64,000 nt of DNA, from the NCBI GenBank assembly GCA_026126305.1, contig JAHCJI010000010.1, forward strand, positions 1 through 64,000, given 5' to 3'. This stretch comes from Phycisphaeraceae bacterium (lineage in GTDB: Bacteria; Planctomycetota; Phycisphaerae; Phycisphaerales; UBA1924). The first letter of the stretch is position 1. Every line of letters begins with the position of its first letter. This document shows, in pieces, positions 29,792 through 40,869 of this stretch. Both the position numbers and the translations under genes were made by a program. Under the pieces are notes generated by a model that made no database searches, was not told the DNA's origin, and saw nothing but the letters and a program-made list of their open reading frames with translations.

Positions 29792-30967
29792 CTATGCCAA
29801 GGCGTCGAGCAACTCGGGGATGCCCTTGCCGTGCGTGGCCACCGTCTCGAGGATCGGCCGGCGTCCGGCGATGTCCTTCAGGTCGCGTACCAGTTCGTTC
29901 TCGCCGGGATGGTCGGCCTTGTTGCACACAAACAGGTCGGCGATTTCGAGGATGCCGGCCTTGTCCATCTGTACCGCGTCGCCCATGCCAGGAGTCAGCA
30001 CGACGATGGTCTTGTCGACGTGGTCGGCGATACGCGTTTCGTTCTGGCCGGCCCCCACCGTCTCGATGAAGAGCGTGTCATAGGCCACCTCGGGCCCGCC
30101 ACGGCCCTCCCAGGCCCCGCCGATGAGTTCGGTCACTTCTTCGAGGGCGTGATAATCCTCCCCGCGGATGGCCAGGGAGCGGTAATATGCCGCCTCGCCC
30201 AGGCGGTTGAAGTCCACACGCAGGCGGTCGCCCAGGAGGGCCCCGCCGGTGATGGGGCTCATCGGGTCGAAGGCGACCACGGCACAGCGGCCAAGGGTGG
30301 GATCGACCTCGGCCCGGCGGGCGTGTTCGGCCACCAGTTGGGCAACCAGGGTGCTCTTGCCCGCGCCGGGGCTGCCGGTGACACCGATGACCCGGCGGGG
30401 GCGACGGCGGACGGCCTCGGGCCGGACGGGGGCGTCGGTTCTGGCAAGGTGTGCCAGTGAGATATCGCGGGCCAACTGGGCCACCGGGTGCCCGCCGGGC
30501 ACGTGGGGGTGGTACGGCGCCACGGTCTGTGCGGCCGCATGCACGATGTCCAGCAGGCCCACGCCGGTGGTGAAGCATCGGGCGATGCCCGCCTCCATGA
30601 GCACGGGCAGATCTTCCTGGGGCAGGATACCGCCCATATGGACGGGGATATCGCCCCGGCCCACCTCTCGCAGGGCCTTGAGCAGGTTGGGGCCCAGGGT
30701 CAGGTGGCTGTTGCTCATCATGCTGGCCGCGATGACGTCTACGTCCTCGTCGCGTGCGCTGATGGCCAGGCTGCGGGGCGTCTGCCACAGGCCGCTGTAG
30801 ATGACGTGGACCCCCGAGTCGCGCATGGCACGGGCGATGACCTTCACGCCCCGGTCGTGGCCATCAAGGCCCATCTTGCCCAGCAGTACGCGCGGGCGAT
30901 GGTTCAGGTGGCCGCAGCGGTCGGCCTTCTCAAACTCCGTAGTGGCAGCGCCGAGGGGCTGGGCCAT
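29792..30967 (-). CDS. Fusion: cobalamin-binding domain + MeaB-type GTPase
   Basis: Residues 24-150 form the B12-binding domain of methylmalonyl-CoA mutase, with GKMGLDGHDRG (Asp35, His37, Gly40) and the MGGILPQED strand. Residues 190-391 form a MeaB/ArgK GTPase: P-loop GSPGAGKST (198-206), ETVGAGQNE (switch II) and NKAD (349-352). The usual RGxxGGLA switch is replaced by RGEDYHALEE. No mutase TIM barrel is attached. IcmF proteins have B12, GTPase and mutase in one chain; this resembles the first two parts only. It could deliver or protect cobalamin for a mutase elsewhere. Confidence 0.88.
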   Translation of the reverse strand: MAQPLGAATTEFEKADRCGHLNHRPRVLLGKMGLDGHDRGVKVIARAMRDSGVHVIYSGLWQTPRSLAISARDEDVDVIAASMMSNSHLTLGPNLLKALREVGRGDIPVHMGGILPQEDLPVLMEAGIARCFTTGVGLLDIVHAAAQTVAPYHPHVPGGHPVAQLARDISLAHLARTDAPVRPEAVRRRPRRVIGVTGSPGAGKSTLVAQLVAEHARRAEVDPTLGRCAVVAFDPMSPITGGALLGDRLRVDFNRLGEAAYYRSLAIRGEDYHALEEVTELIGGAWEGRGGPEVAYDTLFIETVGAGQNETRIADHVDKTIVVLTPGMGDAVQMDKAGILEIADLFVCNKADHPGENELVRDLKDIAGRRPILETVATHGKGIPELLDALA

Positions 30968-31145
30968 GCAATCTCCTGCGGAAAACCCTGATAGCCCGGT
31001 CGTCCCGACCGTGCCTCACAAGGCCCAAAGGGTATGCGCGCCCCCGCAGCAGACAGCCATACCAGGGCATTGTGGCCAAAAACCCTCAAAGCAAACCGCC
31101 CCGGGGTAACCGACCATGAGCACACGCCGTGATGATCGTCTGATT

Positions 31146-32486
31146 CTAAAGGCACCCTAACGCAAAGGCGGACTGGAACTCCAGGAAATCGAAGATCGTC
31201 AGTTCCCCATCGCCGTCGAAGTCGGCCTTGGCCTGGCCCAGCGCGAACGCGCTCTGGAAGGCCAGGAAGTCGAAGATCGACAGCACGCCGTCGCAGTCAA
31301 AGTCCGCCGGGCATGGGTTCACGCAGACCCCCCGCGGCGCGTTCAGCGCGTTCTGGAGCGGGCCGTACGTGATGGCCGTCCCGGCGTTGGAACCGCCCGT
31401 AGAGGTACAACCGCCGTGGGTGTGGACGGCCACGGCCTGCCCGGTCACCTCGTCGATGACCGGCGAGCCGCTGTTGCCGCTGGTGGTGTCCGGGCGATAC
31501 CGCAGGGCCGTGCCGCTGACCTCGACGAACTCGCCCGCGTGGGTCTTCTGGGCCCGGTTCCAACGCGGATCGACCGGGGCGCTGGTGATGCCGTGGCCCG
31601 TGACGCGAAAGTCCCGACCATCGGCGGGCGGCAGGGTCGTGGCCAGGCGGAAGGCCTCGCCCTGGGCCTCGTAGGGCTTCAGCCCGGTATTGGGGTTGGC
31701 AAAGGCGCCGGCGTAGTACCAGTCGCGGCCCACGCCAGCGTTCTCACGCTGCACCGAGGCCGAGTCGATGGCGTACTGGTGGTCGGGATGGGGCATCACC
31801 GGCGAGCCGCCGGCGGTCGAGAGCGGGTTGTTGAAGTGTACCTGCACGAAGCCGCAGTGCCCGGCCGCCAGCACGCACTTCATGCAGTCGTCGATGATCC
31901 AGGCCGTGCAGTTGGCGCTGCCGCTGGCGCTCCACCCCCGGGCCACGCGCGGGTCGCTCGAAAGCTCGCGGTCGTCGGTTGTCCCGCAGATCGAGTCGGG
32001 CTCGCCCGTTGCCGCCAACGGCCGGAACAGACCCGGCTGCACGAGCACGCGATCGATCGTGATAGCGCTCACGCCCGCGCCCGGGTCGCTGAGTACCTCG
32101 ACGCGCACGGCGTCGCCGTTGAAGAACGCCGACATGTGCCGCCACTGCTCGACGTGGAGCGACCCGAGCCGCTGCACGGCCCCGTCGCGCAATGAGGTCA
32201 GGCGGACGATGGTGGGCGGCGCGCCCGCGGGGGCCTCACCCAGGTCGACCGGGCCGAAGTCCACCCGCATCCATCCAGCGCCGGGCACCGAGACGGTGTG
32301 CTCATAGATCGATACGCGGCCCAGGTCGTCGGCGGCCGGTGCGGTCGGATCGTCGGCGGCGATCGGCCCGCTGGACACACCCACGGGCACGACAACCGGG
32401 TCGATCGGGTCGGCCGTGGCGGCCGTGGCGGCCGTGGCGATTAGGGCGGCGCAGGCGAGCACGGCAAGGGGCGTGGTGGGACGCAT
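31146..32486 (-). CDS. Secreted trypsin-like serine protease with dockerin-like tail
   Basis: This 446-residue exported protein has a signal peptide (MRPTTPLAVLACAALIATAA...). The protease part shows CVLAAGHCG (catalytic His), HQYAIDSASV (Asp) and SGNSGSPVID (Ser), the chymotrypsin order. The final 60 residues contain two calcium-loop repeats, DFDCDGVLSIFDFLAFQ and DFDGDGELTIFDFLEFQ, followed by SAFALGCL. This is the short GC-type dockerin-like tail. It is predicted to attach or sort the protease at the cell surface. The start has GAGGAG upstream. Confidence 0.87.
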   Translation of the reverse strand: MRPTTPLAVLACAALIATAATAATADPIDPVVVPVGVSSGPIAADDPTAPAADDLGRVSIYEHTVSVPGAGWMRVDFGPVDLGEAPAGAPPTIVRLTSLRDGAVQRLGSLHVEQWRHMSAFFNGDAVRVEVLSDPGAGVSAITIDRVLVQPGLFRPLAATGEPDSICGTTDDRELSSDPRVARGWSASGSANCTAWIIDDCMKCVLAAGHCGFVQVHFNNPLSTAGGSPVMPHPDHQYAIDSASVQRENAGVGRDWYYAGAFANPNTGLKPYEAQGEAFRLATTLPPADGRDFRVTGHGITSAPVDPRWNRAQKTHAGEFVEVSGTALRYRPDTTSGNSGSPVIDEVTGQAVAVHTHGGCTSTGGSNAGTAITYGPLQNALNAPRGVCVNPCPADFDCDGVLSIFDFLAFQSAFALGQAKADFDGDGELTIFDFLEFQSAFALGCL

Positions 32487-32582
32487 CGGATTCTCCTCTC
32501 GGGGCGGGTCGGCTCGGGCGATCGCAACATTGTCGCCAAAAACAACCCGTGATGCAAGCCCATTTGTGCGGGATTTCCCGGT

Positions 32583-34088
32583 TTAAGGGTACGCCGGGAA
32601 CTCGACGCCCGAGACGTACCGGGCGTAATGGGCGTGCCGTCCGGCAGAACTGGTGTACAGCGGCCGGTTGACCTGGTCGTAGCTCAGCGTTCGGAGCGTG
32701 CGCCTGGTCTTGTAGAATCCGTGGCAGGCGTCGTCCCACTCCAGGCCGAGGAAGTCGATGAGCCGGGGGAACTGCGTGGCGGGCTCACGGACGAGGTCCT
32801 CGTATCGCACTTCCAGGATCGGCACGTCGAGCGTGGCCTTCCAGTGGTCCATGAGCCGTTCGGACTGTGCGTAGGCGTGGGCCACGCCCTCGAGGCTCGT
32901 GGTCCATGGCATCGCGTCGTTGTTGAACGCGCCTAAGTAGCACGAGATGGCAACGTCGCGTGGGTCGCGGCGGATGTGGACGATGCGGGTGCGTGGGAAC
33001 AGCCGCGCGATGAACCCGGCGATGCGCGTGTTGCCGATGGCCTTGTTCACGATGCGCTCGTCGCTCGGACCCAGCTTGCGGATCTCGCGCAGGTAGTCCT
33101 CGGCCGCGCGCGTCCACTTGAAGCGGTTGAGGCTGCCGAACCGCTTGTCCCTTGGTGCCTCGGGGTTGTACGCCGCCATTGCCTGCGCGAAGAACCGCTC
33201 GAGCGTGCTAAGCTCGCCCACACCGGCCGCCTTTGGGTGCGCGTCGATGATCTGGTCGAGCAGGCTCGTGCCCGAGCGCGGCATGCCCGCGATGAACACC
33301 GGTATCTCGCTCTCGCACGTGCTCAACGGGAACGTGGCCATGTTCTCCCGGGTCCACATCTCGATGATGGAGGTCGTCTGCCGCTCGTACGCGTCGGGGT
33401 CGAACGGCTTGAGGTCCAACTCGTTACCCCTCGTCGCCGCGTCGAATGCCTCGTCGTACCTGCCGGCGCGGTCGAGTGCCTTGGCCTTCAGGTGCCACGC
33501 CGCGATGCGAAGCTCGTGGGGGGTATCGATAGCGCCGTTCAGTTCGTCGATGATCGCGATCGCGCCGCCGTAGTCCTTCTCCTGCACCCTCAGCTTGGCC
33601 CGCTCGTAGCGAAGGTGGGGCGGCAGCGGCTGGTTCCTGCTCTCGAGGTCGTCCACGATCTCGTCGATGACCACACGCGCCTCATCCGTCCGGCCGGCCT
33701 CTTCCAGGCACCCGGCCCGGTGGATCCGCAGCGGCACGTCGCCCGGCACCAGTTCGAGCGCCTGGTCGCACAACTGCAGTGCAAGCTCCGTCTTGGCCGC
33801 CCGACGCTCGAGACGGCTGAGCACCGCGAACGCCCCGGCGTTCGGCCCCTGTCCGAGGGCCTTGCGCCCGTGGTGGCGCACCTGCTCGACATCGCCCGTC
33901 CGCTCGGCGATGGCCGCCAGGAACAGGTGCAGCTGCGCGTCGCCGGGCATCTTCTTGAGCCCGGCCATCGCCAGCTTGTGGGCCTCGGCGAGTTGCCCGC
34001 TCTCAAATGCCCGCTGCACCGGGTCGACCACCTTGCGCCGCCGTTGTGCCTGCTGGGGCGAGAGCCTCATCTGTGTGTAGCCGCTCAT
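32583..34088 (-). CDS. TPR-repeat sulfotransferase
   Basis: The first 240 residues are tetratricopeptide-type helices, with repeats such as LALQLCDQALELVPGDVPLR. The C-terminal half is a sulfotransferase: FIAGMPRSGTSLLDQII binds the 5'-phosphosulfate of PAPS, and VHIRRDPRDVAISCY binds its 3'-phosphate. No signal peptide is present. TPR-sulfotransferases are abundant in planctomycetes. The acceptor is unknown; a glycan would fit the glycosyltransferase-rich setting, but this is inference. A perfect 18-base palindrome lies 170 bases upstream. Confidence 0.9.
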   Translation of the reverse strand: MSGYTQMRLSPQQAQRRRKVVDPVQRAFESGQLAEAHKLAMAGLKKMPGDAQLHLFLAAIAERTGDVEQVRHHGRKALGQGPNAGAFAVLSRLERRAAKTELALQLCDQALELVPGDVPLRIHRAGCLEEAGRTDEARVVIDEIVDDLESRNQPLPPHLRYERAKLRVQEKDYGGAIAIIDELNGAIDTPHELRIAAWHLKAKALDRAGRYDEAFDAATRGNELDLKPFDPDAYERQTTSIIEMWTRENMATFPLSTCESEIPVFIAGMPRSGTSLLDQIIDAHPKAAGVGELSTLERFFAQAMAAYNPEAPRDKRFGSLNRFKWTRAAEDYLREIRKLGPSDERIVNKAIGNTRIAGFIARLFPRTRIVHIRRDPRDVAISCYLGAFNNDAMPWTTSLEGVAHAYAQSERLMDHWKATLDVPILEVRYEDLVREPATQFPRLIDFLGLEWDDACHGFYKTRRTLRTLSYDQVNRPLYTSSAGRHAHYARYVSGVEFPAYP

Positions 34089-34255
34089 CGCGGGTTAATA
34101 CGGGTACGCCCCGTGAGCGGATGCGTTGGCTATCCCCCCGCCGCAGGCATCGCCCGCGCGACGCCGGTGCCCCCGGCCCAGCCCGCGGATCGATCAAGCC
34201 CCCTGGAAAACCCCCGGGCCCGATACGAAAACCGCCCTGGCGACCCCTCGGATCG

Positions 34256-34273
34256 TCTGGAGTGCACTCCAGA
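34256..34273. promoter_or_regulatory. Perfect 18-base palindrome, operator candidate
   Basis: TCTGGAGTGCACTCCAGA reads identically on both strands and is flanked by GATCG and TCGTC. It lies in the divergent gap between the sulfotransferase gene and gyrA, where a repressor or activator dimer could bind. No regulator gene is adjacent. Confidence 0.45.
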
Positions 34274-34488
34274 TCGTCCGTTTGATGCTCTGGAAGCTCC
34301 GTTTCATCATCTCAAGGGCCGGTCTCATGCCCCAGGAGCGTCCAGAAAAACGCTCGGCGGGCGGCTCTCGGCTGGGGGGGTGTCTGGGTTTTGGTGGGAG
34401 TGGCGGGGGTCAGGCGTGGTGATCGGTATACGTTAGGTATGGGGCACAGTACCCTCCGACTCCGAATCTGCGATATGAGATCTGAGAT

Positions 34489-34550
34489 CTGTCATCTGCG
34501 ATCTGGCTGGCCCCTCCCGCGGGCCTGCCAACCTACTATTTCTCCGCCCG
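34489..34550 (+). repeat. ATCTG-rich paired repeat, copy 2
   Basis: CATCTGCGATCTGGCTGGCC matches the copy at 119-154 with one difference in the first 20 bases, and the following CTCCGCCCG is also shared. It is preceded by GAGATCTGAGATCT tandem units. Confidence 0.5.
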
Positions 34551-34562
34551 GTCGGACCACGG

Positions 34563-34599
34563 CCTGAACGGGTCTTGTCAGGTTTTTTGAACGGGTCTT
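34563..34599 (+). terminator. Terminator/attenuator-like hairpin in gyrA leader
   Basis: CCTGA and TCAGG can pair around a ten-base loop and are followed directly by six T residues. Two direct copies of TGAACGGGTCTT, 23 bases apart, embed the hairpin. It lies about 30 bases before the gyrA start, so it could attenuate gyrA or terminate upstream transcripts. The five-pair stem is weak. Confidence 0.4.
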
Positions 34600-34626
34600 T
34601 GCTACCGGCATTTGGAGGGCTCTCGC

Positions 34627-37361
<2,735 letters not shown>

Positions 37362-37365
<4 letters not shown>

Positions 37366-37712
37366 GCACGGACTGGTCCGAGGACATCGTGCTGGCCCAC
37401 CTGGCCGACGAGCCAGCCCTGAGCGACGAGCTGGGCACCATACTCGAGCGCTTGGAGTCGCTGGCCCGGGCCGAGCACGCGCCGCACGTGGTACTCGACT
37501 TCGCCGGCGTCACCTATATCAACAGTTCCAACATCGCCCAGCTCCTGCGCCTACGCCAGGTGCTCGAGGACGCCCGCTGCCAGCTCCGCCTGGCCGGCGT
37601 CGCGGGCGAGGTGCTCCAGGTCATGCGAACCACCGGGCTCGACCGCGTGATGGCCTTCTCTCCCGATACGCTCACTGCCCTAGCCAGCGTCCAGATTGAG
37701 GGCCAGGGCTAA
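37362..37712 (+). CDS. STAS-domain anti-sigma-factor antagonist-like protein
   Basis: This 116-residue single STAS domain has the core strand and loop VVLDFAGVTYINSSNIAQLLRLRQ, where the serine normally phosphorylated by a kinase is present. It could bind an anti-sigma factor or another partner and switch with phosphorylation. No anti-sigma kinase is adjacent. ATG overlaps the gyrA stop (ATGA), so translation is coupled to gyrA, an unusual pairing. It is followed closely by the antiporter. Confidence 0.85.
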
Positions 37713-37734
37713 AAGGAACAAGTCGGGGGGCAAG

Positions 37735-39441
37735 GTGGGGGGCATACTCGAGATCTTTACCGAGGGCTTCGGCCGCATCGCCAGCCTGCTGGCCATCGTC
37801 GGCGTGCTGGGGGCGCTCGCGTTGCTGCTGCGCCAGCCCCTGGTTGTGGCCTTCCTCGTGGCGGGCATCGTCGGCGGTCCGGCGGTGCTGGGCCTGGTCG
37901 AGCACAGCGAAGAGCTGGACCTGCTGGCCGAGCTTGGCATCGCCATCTTGCTGTTCCTGGTGGGGCTCAAGCTCGACCTTGGCATCATCCGCACCATGGG
38001 CCCGGTAGCGCTGCTCACCGGCATGGGGCAGGTGGTCTTCACGTCGGTCTTTGGCTTTTTGATCGCCCTGGGGCTGGGCTGGTCGGTGGTTGCCTCGGTC
38101 TACATCGCCGTGGCGCTGACCTTCTCGAGCACGATCATCATCGTCAAGCTGCTCAGCGACAAGCGCGAGCTGGACGCGTTGCACGGGCGCGTGGCGGTGG
38201 GCTTCCTCATCGTGCAAGACCTGGTGGTAATCCTGGCCCTCATCCTGCTGCCCACCCTCGACGCGGGCGGGCAGGGCGCGGGGGCGGCGGTCATCGCCCG
38301 CGAGTTGGGCTGGCTGGCGGTCAAGGCCACGCTGTTTGTCGCCTTCCTGGCCGCCGTGATGCGCTGGGTCATCCCCCGCGCGGCGCGGCTGCTGGCCCGC
38401 TCGACCGAGCTCTTGCTGCTGGCGGCCATCGCCTGGGCCGTGGGCCTCTCGGTAGCCGGCGACGCCCTTGGCTTCAGCAAGGAAGTGGGCGCGTTCGTGG
38501 CGGGGGTCACCCTGGCGGGCACGCCCTTTCGCGAGTCCATCGGCGGGAGGCTCGTGCCGCTGCGCGACTTCCTGCTGGTCTTTTTCTTCATCAACCTCGG
38601 GGCCACGCTCGAGCTGGCCACGCTGGGCGAGCAGCTCGCGCCGGCGCTCATCTTCTCGGCCTTCGTGCTCATCGGCAACCCGCTGGTGGTCATGGCCATC
38701 ATGGGGCTCATGGGCTATCGCAAGCGCACGGGCTTCCTGGCGGGCCTGACGGTGGCCCAGATCTCCGAGTTCTCGCTCATCCTCACGGCCATGGGCGTGT
38801 CCCTTGGTCACGTGGGACAGGACACGCTTGCGCTGGTCACCCTCGTGGGTATGGTCACCATCGGCCTCTCGACGTACATGATCATGTACTCGGGCTGGCT
38901 CTACGAGCGGCTGGCGCCCTGGCTGACGATCTTCGAGCGGGCCAACCCCGTGCGCGAGGCCGGGCAGGACAGCGCCTCGCCCGTTGCGCCAGACGTGGTG
39001 CTCATCGGCATCGGCCGCTACGGCGGGCGCATCGGGCGCCGCCTCATCGAGCGGGGGCTGCGCGTGTTCGCGGTCGACTTCGACCCCAGCGCCTTGAAGG
39101 CCTGGAACGCCGAGGGCCGCAGCGGGCAGTATGGCGACGCCACCGACCCGGAGCTGTGCGCCTCGCTGCCGCTGCGCACGGCCCGCCTGGTGGTGTGCTC
39201 GAGCCCCGACGAGCGCACGAACCGCACGCTGCTCCAGGCGCTGCGCGAGTCGGGTTACACGGGCAAGTATGCCGGCACGGCCCACAACCCGCGCGAGGCC
39301 CGTGCCCTGCGCAAGCTGGGGGCCGACCTCGTGCTCGAGCCCTTCGCCAACGCCGCCGACGAGGCCGCCGATCTCTTGACGCCTCTGACCGTCGATGGCC
39401 CGTTGGATGGCGAGCGTTCCCAGGGCGAAGCAACAGCCTGA
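37735..39441 (+). CDS. Cation:proton antiporter, KefB/CPA2 type
   Basis: This 568-residue membrane protein has about twelve helices of the Na/H exchanger (CPA2) fold, including ELGIAILLFLVGLKLDL and VGFLIVQDLVVILALI with a buried Asp. The C-terminus is a RCK/TrkA-N Rossmann domain (VVLIGIGRYGGRIGRRL) that binds nucleotide. It is predicted to exchange K+ or Na+ for protons under redox or nucleotide control. The start is uncertain: I chose GTG at 37735; TTG at 37696 would overlap the STAS gene by 17 bases. No ancillary KefF/KefG gene is seen. Confidence 0.87.
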   Translation: MGGILEIFTEGFGRIASLLAIVGVLGALALLLRQPLVVAFLVAGIVGGPAVLGLVEHSEELDLLAELGIAILLFLVGLKLDLGIIRTMGPVALLTGMGQVVFTSVFGFLIALGLGWSVVASVYIAVALTFSSTIIIVKLLSDKRELDALHGRVAVGFLIVQDLVVILALILLPTLDAGGQGAGAAVIARELGWLAVKATLFVAFLAAVMRWVIPRAARLLARSTELLLLAAIAWAVGLSVAGDALGFSKEVGAFVAGVTLAGTPFRESIGGRLVPLRDFLLVFFFINLGATLELATLGEQLAPALIFSAFVLIGNPLVVMAIMGLMGYRKRTGFLAGLTVAQISEFSLILTAMGVSLGHVGQDTLALVTLVGMVTIGLSTYMIMYSGWLYERLAPWLTIFERANPVREAGQDSASPVAPDVVLIGIGRYGGRIGRRLIERGLRVFAVDFDPSALKAWNAEGRSGQYGDATDPELCASLPLRTARLVVCSSPDERTNRTLLQALRESGYTGKYAGTAHNPREARALRKLGADLVLEPFANAADEAADLLTPLTVDGPLDGERSQGEATA

Positions 39442-39609
39442 ACGCGCCGGCCTCGCGGGCCTCGCCAAGAGGACAGGCTCCCGACGCGTGCCCGCGAATC
39501 GCGACCGTGCCGATCGGTGCCTCCCACCCTTGCGTGGCTCATGGCGGCCACCATAGTCCATGGGCCCGTCCACGCCACGATCTGCCCGGGCCGCGCTACC
39601 CTTGCGGCC

Positions 39610-40602
39610 ATGCGCATCGGCGTGCTGCACAACCGCGCCTCGGGCCGCGGCAAGGGCCCGGCCTTTGTCCAGCGGCTGCGCGCCCTGGCACCGACGCGGG
39701 GCTTCGACGTGCTCGACCTGCCGCTGGACCTGGCCTCGCACGCTGGCGCGCTGGACGACCTGGACGCCGTGGTGCTGGTGGGCGGCGACGGCACGCTGCA
39801 CCACGCGCTTGCCTTCCTGACGGCCGCCCACGGCGGGCGGGGCGTGCCCACCCTCATCGCGCCCCTGGGCACCGAGAACGTGGTGGCCAAGGAGCTTGGC
39901 CTGCGTCCGCGCGTGGCGGCCACGCTCGACGCGCTCGGGGCCCTGCGCCGTGGCGCTGCGCCCGTGCGCAGCGACCTGGGCGTGGTGCACCATCCCGACG
40001 GACGCCCGGGCGTGCCCTTCGCCCTCATGCTCACCATCGGCCCGGACGCGGCCATCGTGCACCGTGTGGCCCGCCGCCGCACGGGCACGGGGGGGCGCCT
40101 GCGCTTTGTTGCCCCAACGCTGGCCCGGGCGGCCCGCCCGCGCATCGGCCGGTTGAGCGTGTCGGTCGACGGCCAACCTCTGGCGAGCGAGCAACGCGGC
40201 TGCCTCATCGTGGCCGTGGGCCCCAGGTACCCCATGCGGCTGGACCTGGCCCGCAAGGCCACGCGCACCGACGGCCTGCTCGACGCTTTGTTCCTGCCCG
40301 CGGGCACGACCGCTGAACTGCTGGCGTGGGCGCTGCTGGCCCGGCTGGGGCTGCACGTTGGTCACCCCCGGGCGCGGTACGCGCAGGGCCGTCGCGTCGA
40401 GGTCACGCTGCACGAGCACCGACCCGGCGCCCAAGAGCTCGAAGACCTCCAGATCGACGGCGAGGTCGAACGCGTGGCCTGCGATGCGCAAGGCCGCCTG
40501 GTCGTCGAGTCGCTGCCGGCCGCCCTGCCGCTGGTGCTGCCGGCCGCCCGCCAGGCCATGCCGATCCAGCCTTCCCCCACCCGCGCGGGTGTTTCGGCCT
40601 GA
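39610..40602 (+). CDS. Diacylglycerol kinase-like (DAGK catalytic domain) protein
   Basis: This 330-residue protein has the DAGK_cat fold: MRIGVLHNRASGRGKG and VVLVGGDGTLHHALAF form the ATP-binding motif, and PLGTENVVAKELGL follows (GTxND in most homologues; here GTENV). The C-terminal half resembles the YegS/LCB5 domain. It may phosphorylate a lipid alcohol or sphingoid base. It reads in the same direction as the antiporter after a 168-base gap. Confidence 0.82.
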   Translation: MRIGVLHNRASGRGKGPAFVQRLRALAPTRGFDVLDLPLDLASHAGALDDLDAVVLVGGDGTLHHALAFLTAAHGGRGVPTLIAPLGTENVVAKELGLRPRVAATLDALGALRRGAAPVRSDLGVVHHPDGRPGVPFALMLTIGPDAAIVHRVARRRTGTGGRLRFVAPTLARAARPRIGRLSVSVDGQPLASEQRGCLIVAVGPRYPMRLDLARKATRTDGLLDALFLPAGTTAELLAWALLARLGLHVGHPRARYAQGRRVEVTLHEHRPGAQELEDLQIDGEVERVACDAQGRLVVESLPAALPLVLPAARQAMPIQPSPTRAGVSA

Positions 40603-40869
40603 GGGTGCGGAAAGCGACTCCCGCGAAGTGGCGCGGGCACCCCGCCGCCCGGCCGTTCAGGTCCGGGCGGCTCCGGGCCAGAGCGACGGGCCGAAGGTGC
40701 TCGACCCAAAGTTCTCATGTCGGCACATGGGACGCCGCCAAGCGTCCGCGGCGCGGCGCTGGGGCGTGGCGTCCATGATCCTGGCGGTGGCAAGAGAGAA
40801 GAGCCGCCCCGACCCGAGCATCGCTGCGGGCCGAGGCGCATGGGGTGTAACCCGCGGGTGGGGCCTTGC

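Larger units (their letters stand above)
34089..34626. other. Intergenic region between sulfotransferase and gyrA
   Basis: No gene is supported in these 538 bases. They hold a perfect 18-base palindrome (34256-34273), GATCT-rich tandem units (34465-34505), the second ATCTG repeat copy and a terminator-like hairpin with direct repeats just before gyrA. The divergent promoters of both flanking genes must lie here. Confidence 0.6.

Noticed and set aside
28544..30460. Plus-strand open frame opposite the FG-GAP and B12/MeaB genes
   Set aside because: Composition is that of a shadow; the minus-strand genes have clear repeats and motifs.
37672..40491. Minus-strand open frame of 939 codons opposite the antiporter and DAGK genes
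   Set aside because: It mirrors the codons of the two real genes (His/Arg/Gly-rich shadow) and has no recognisable domain.
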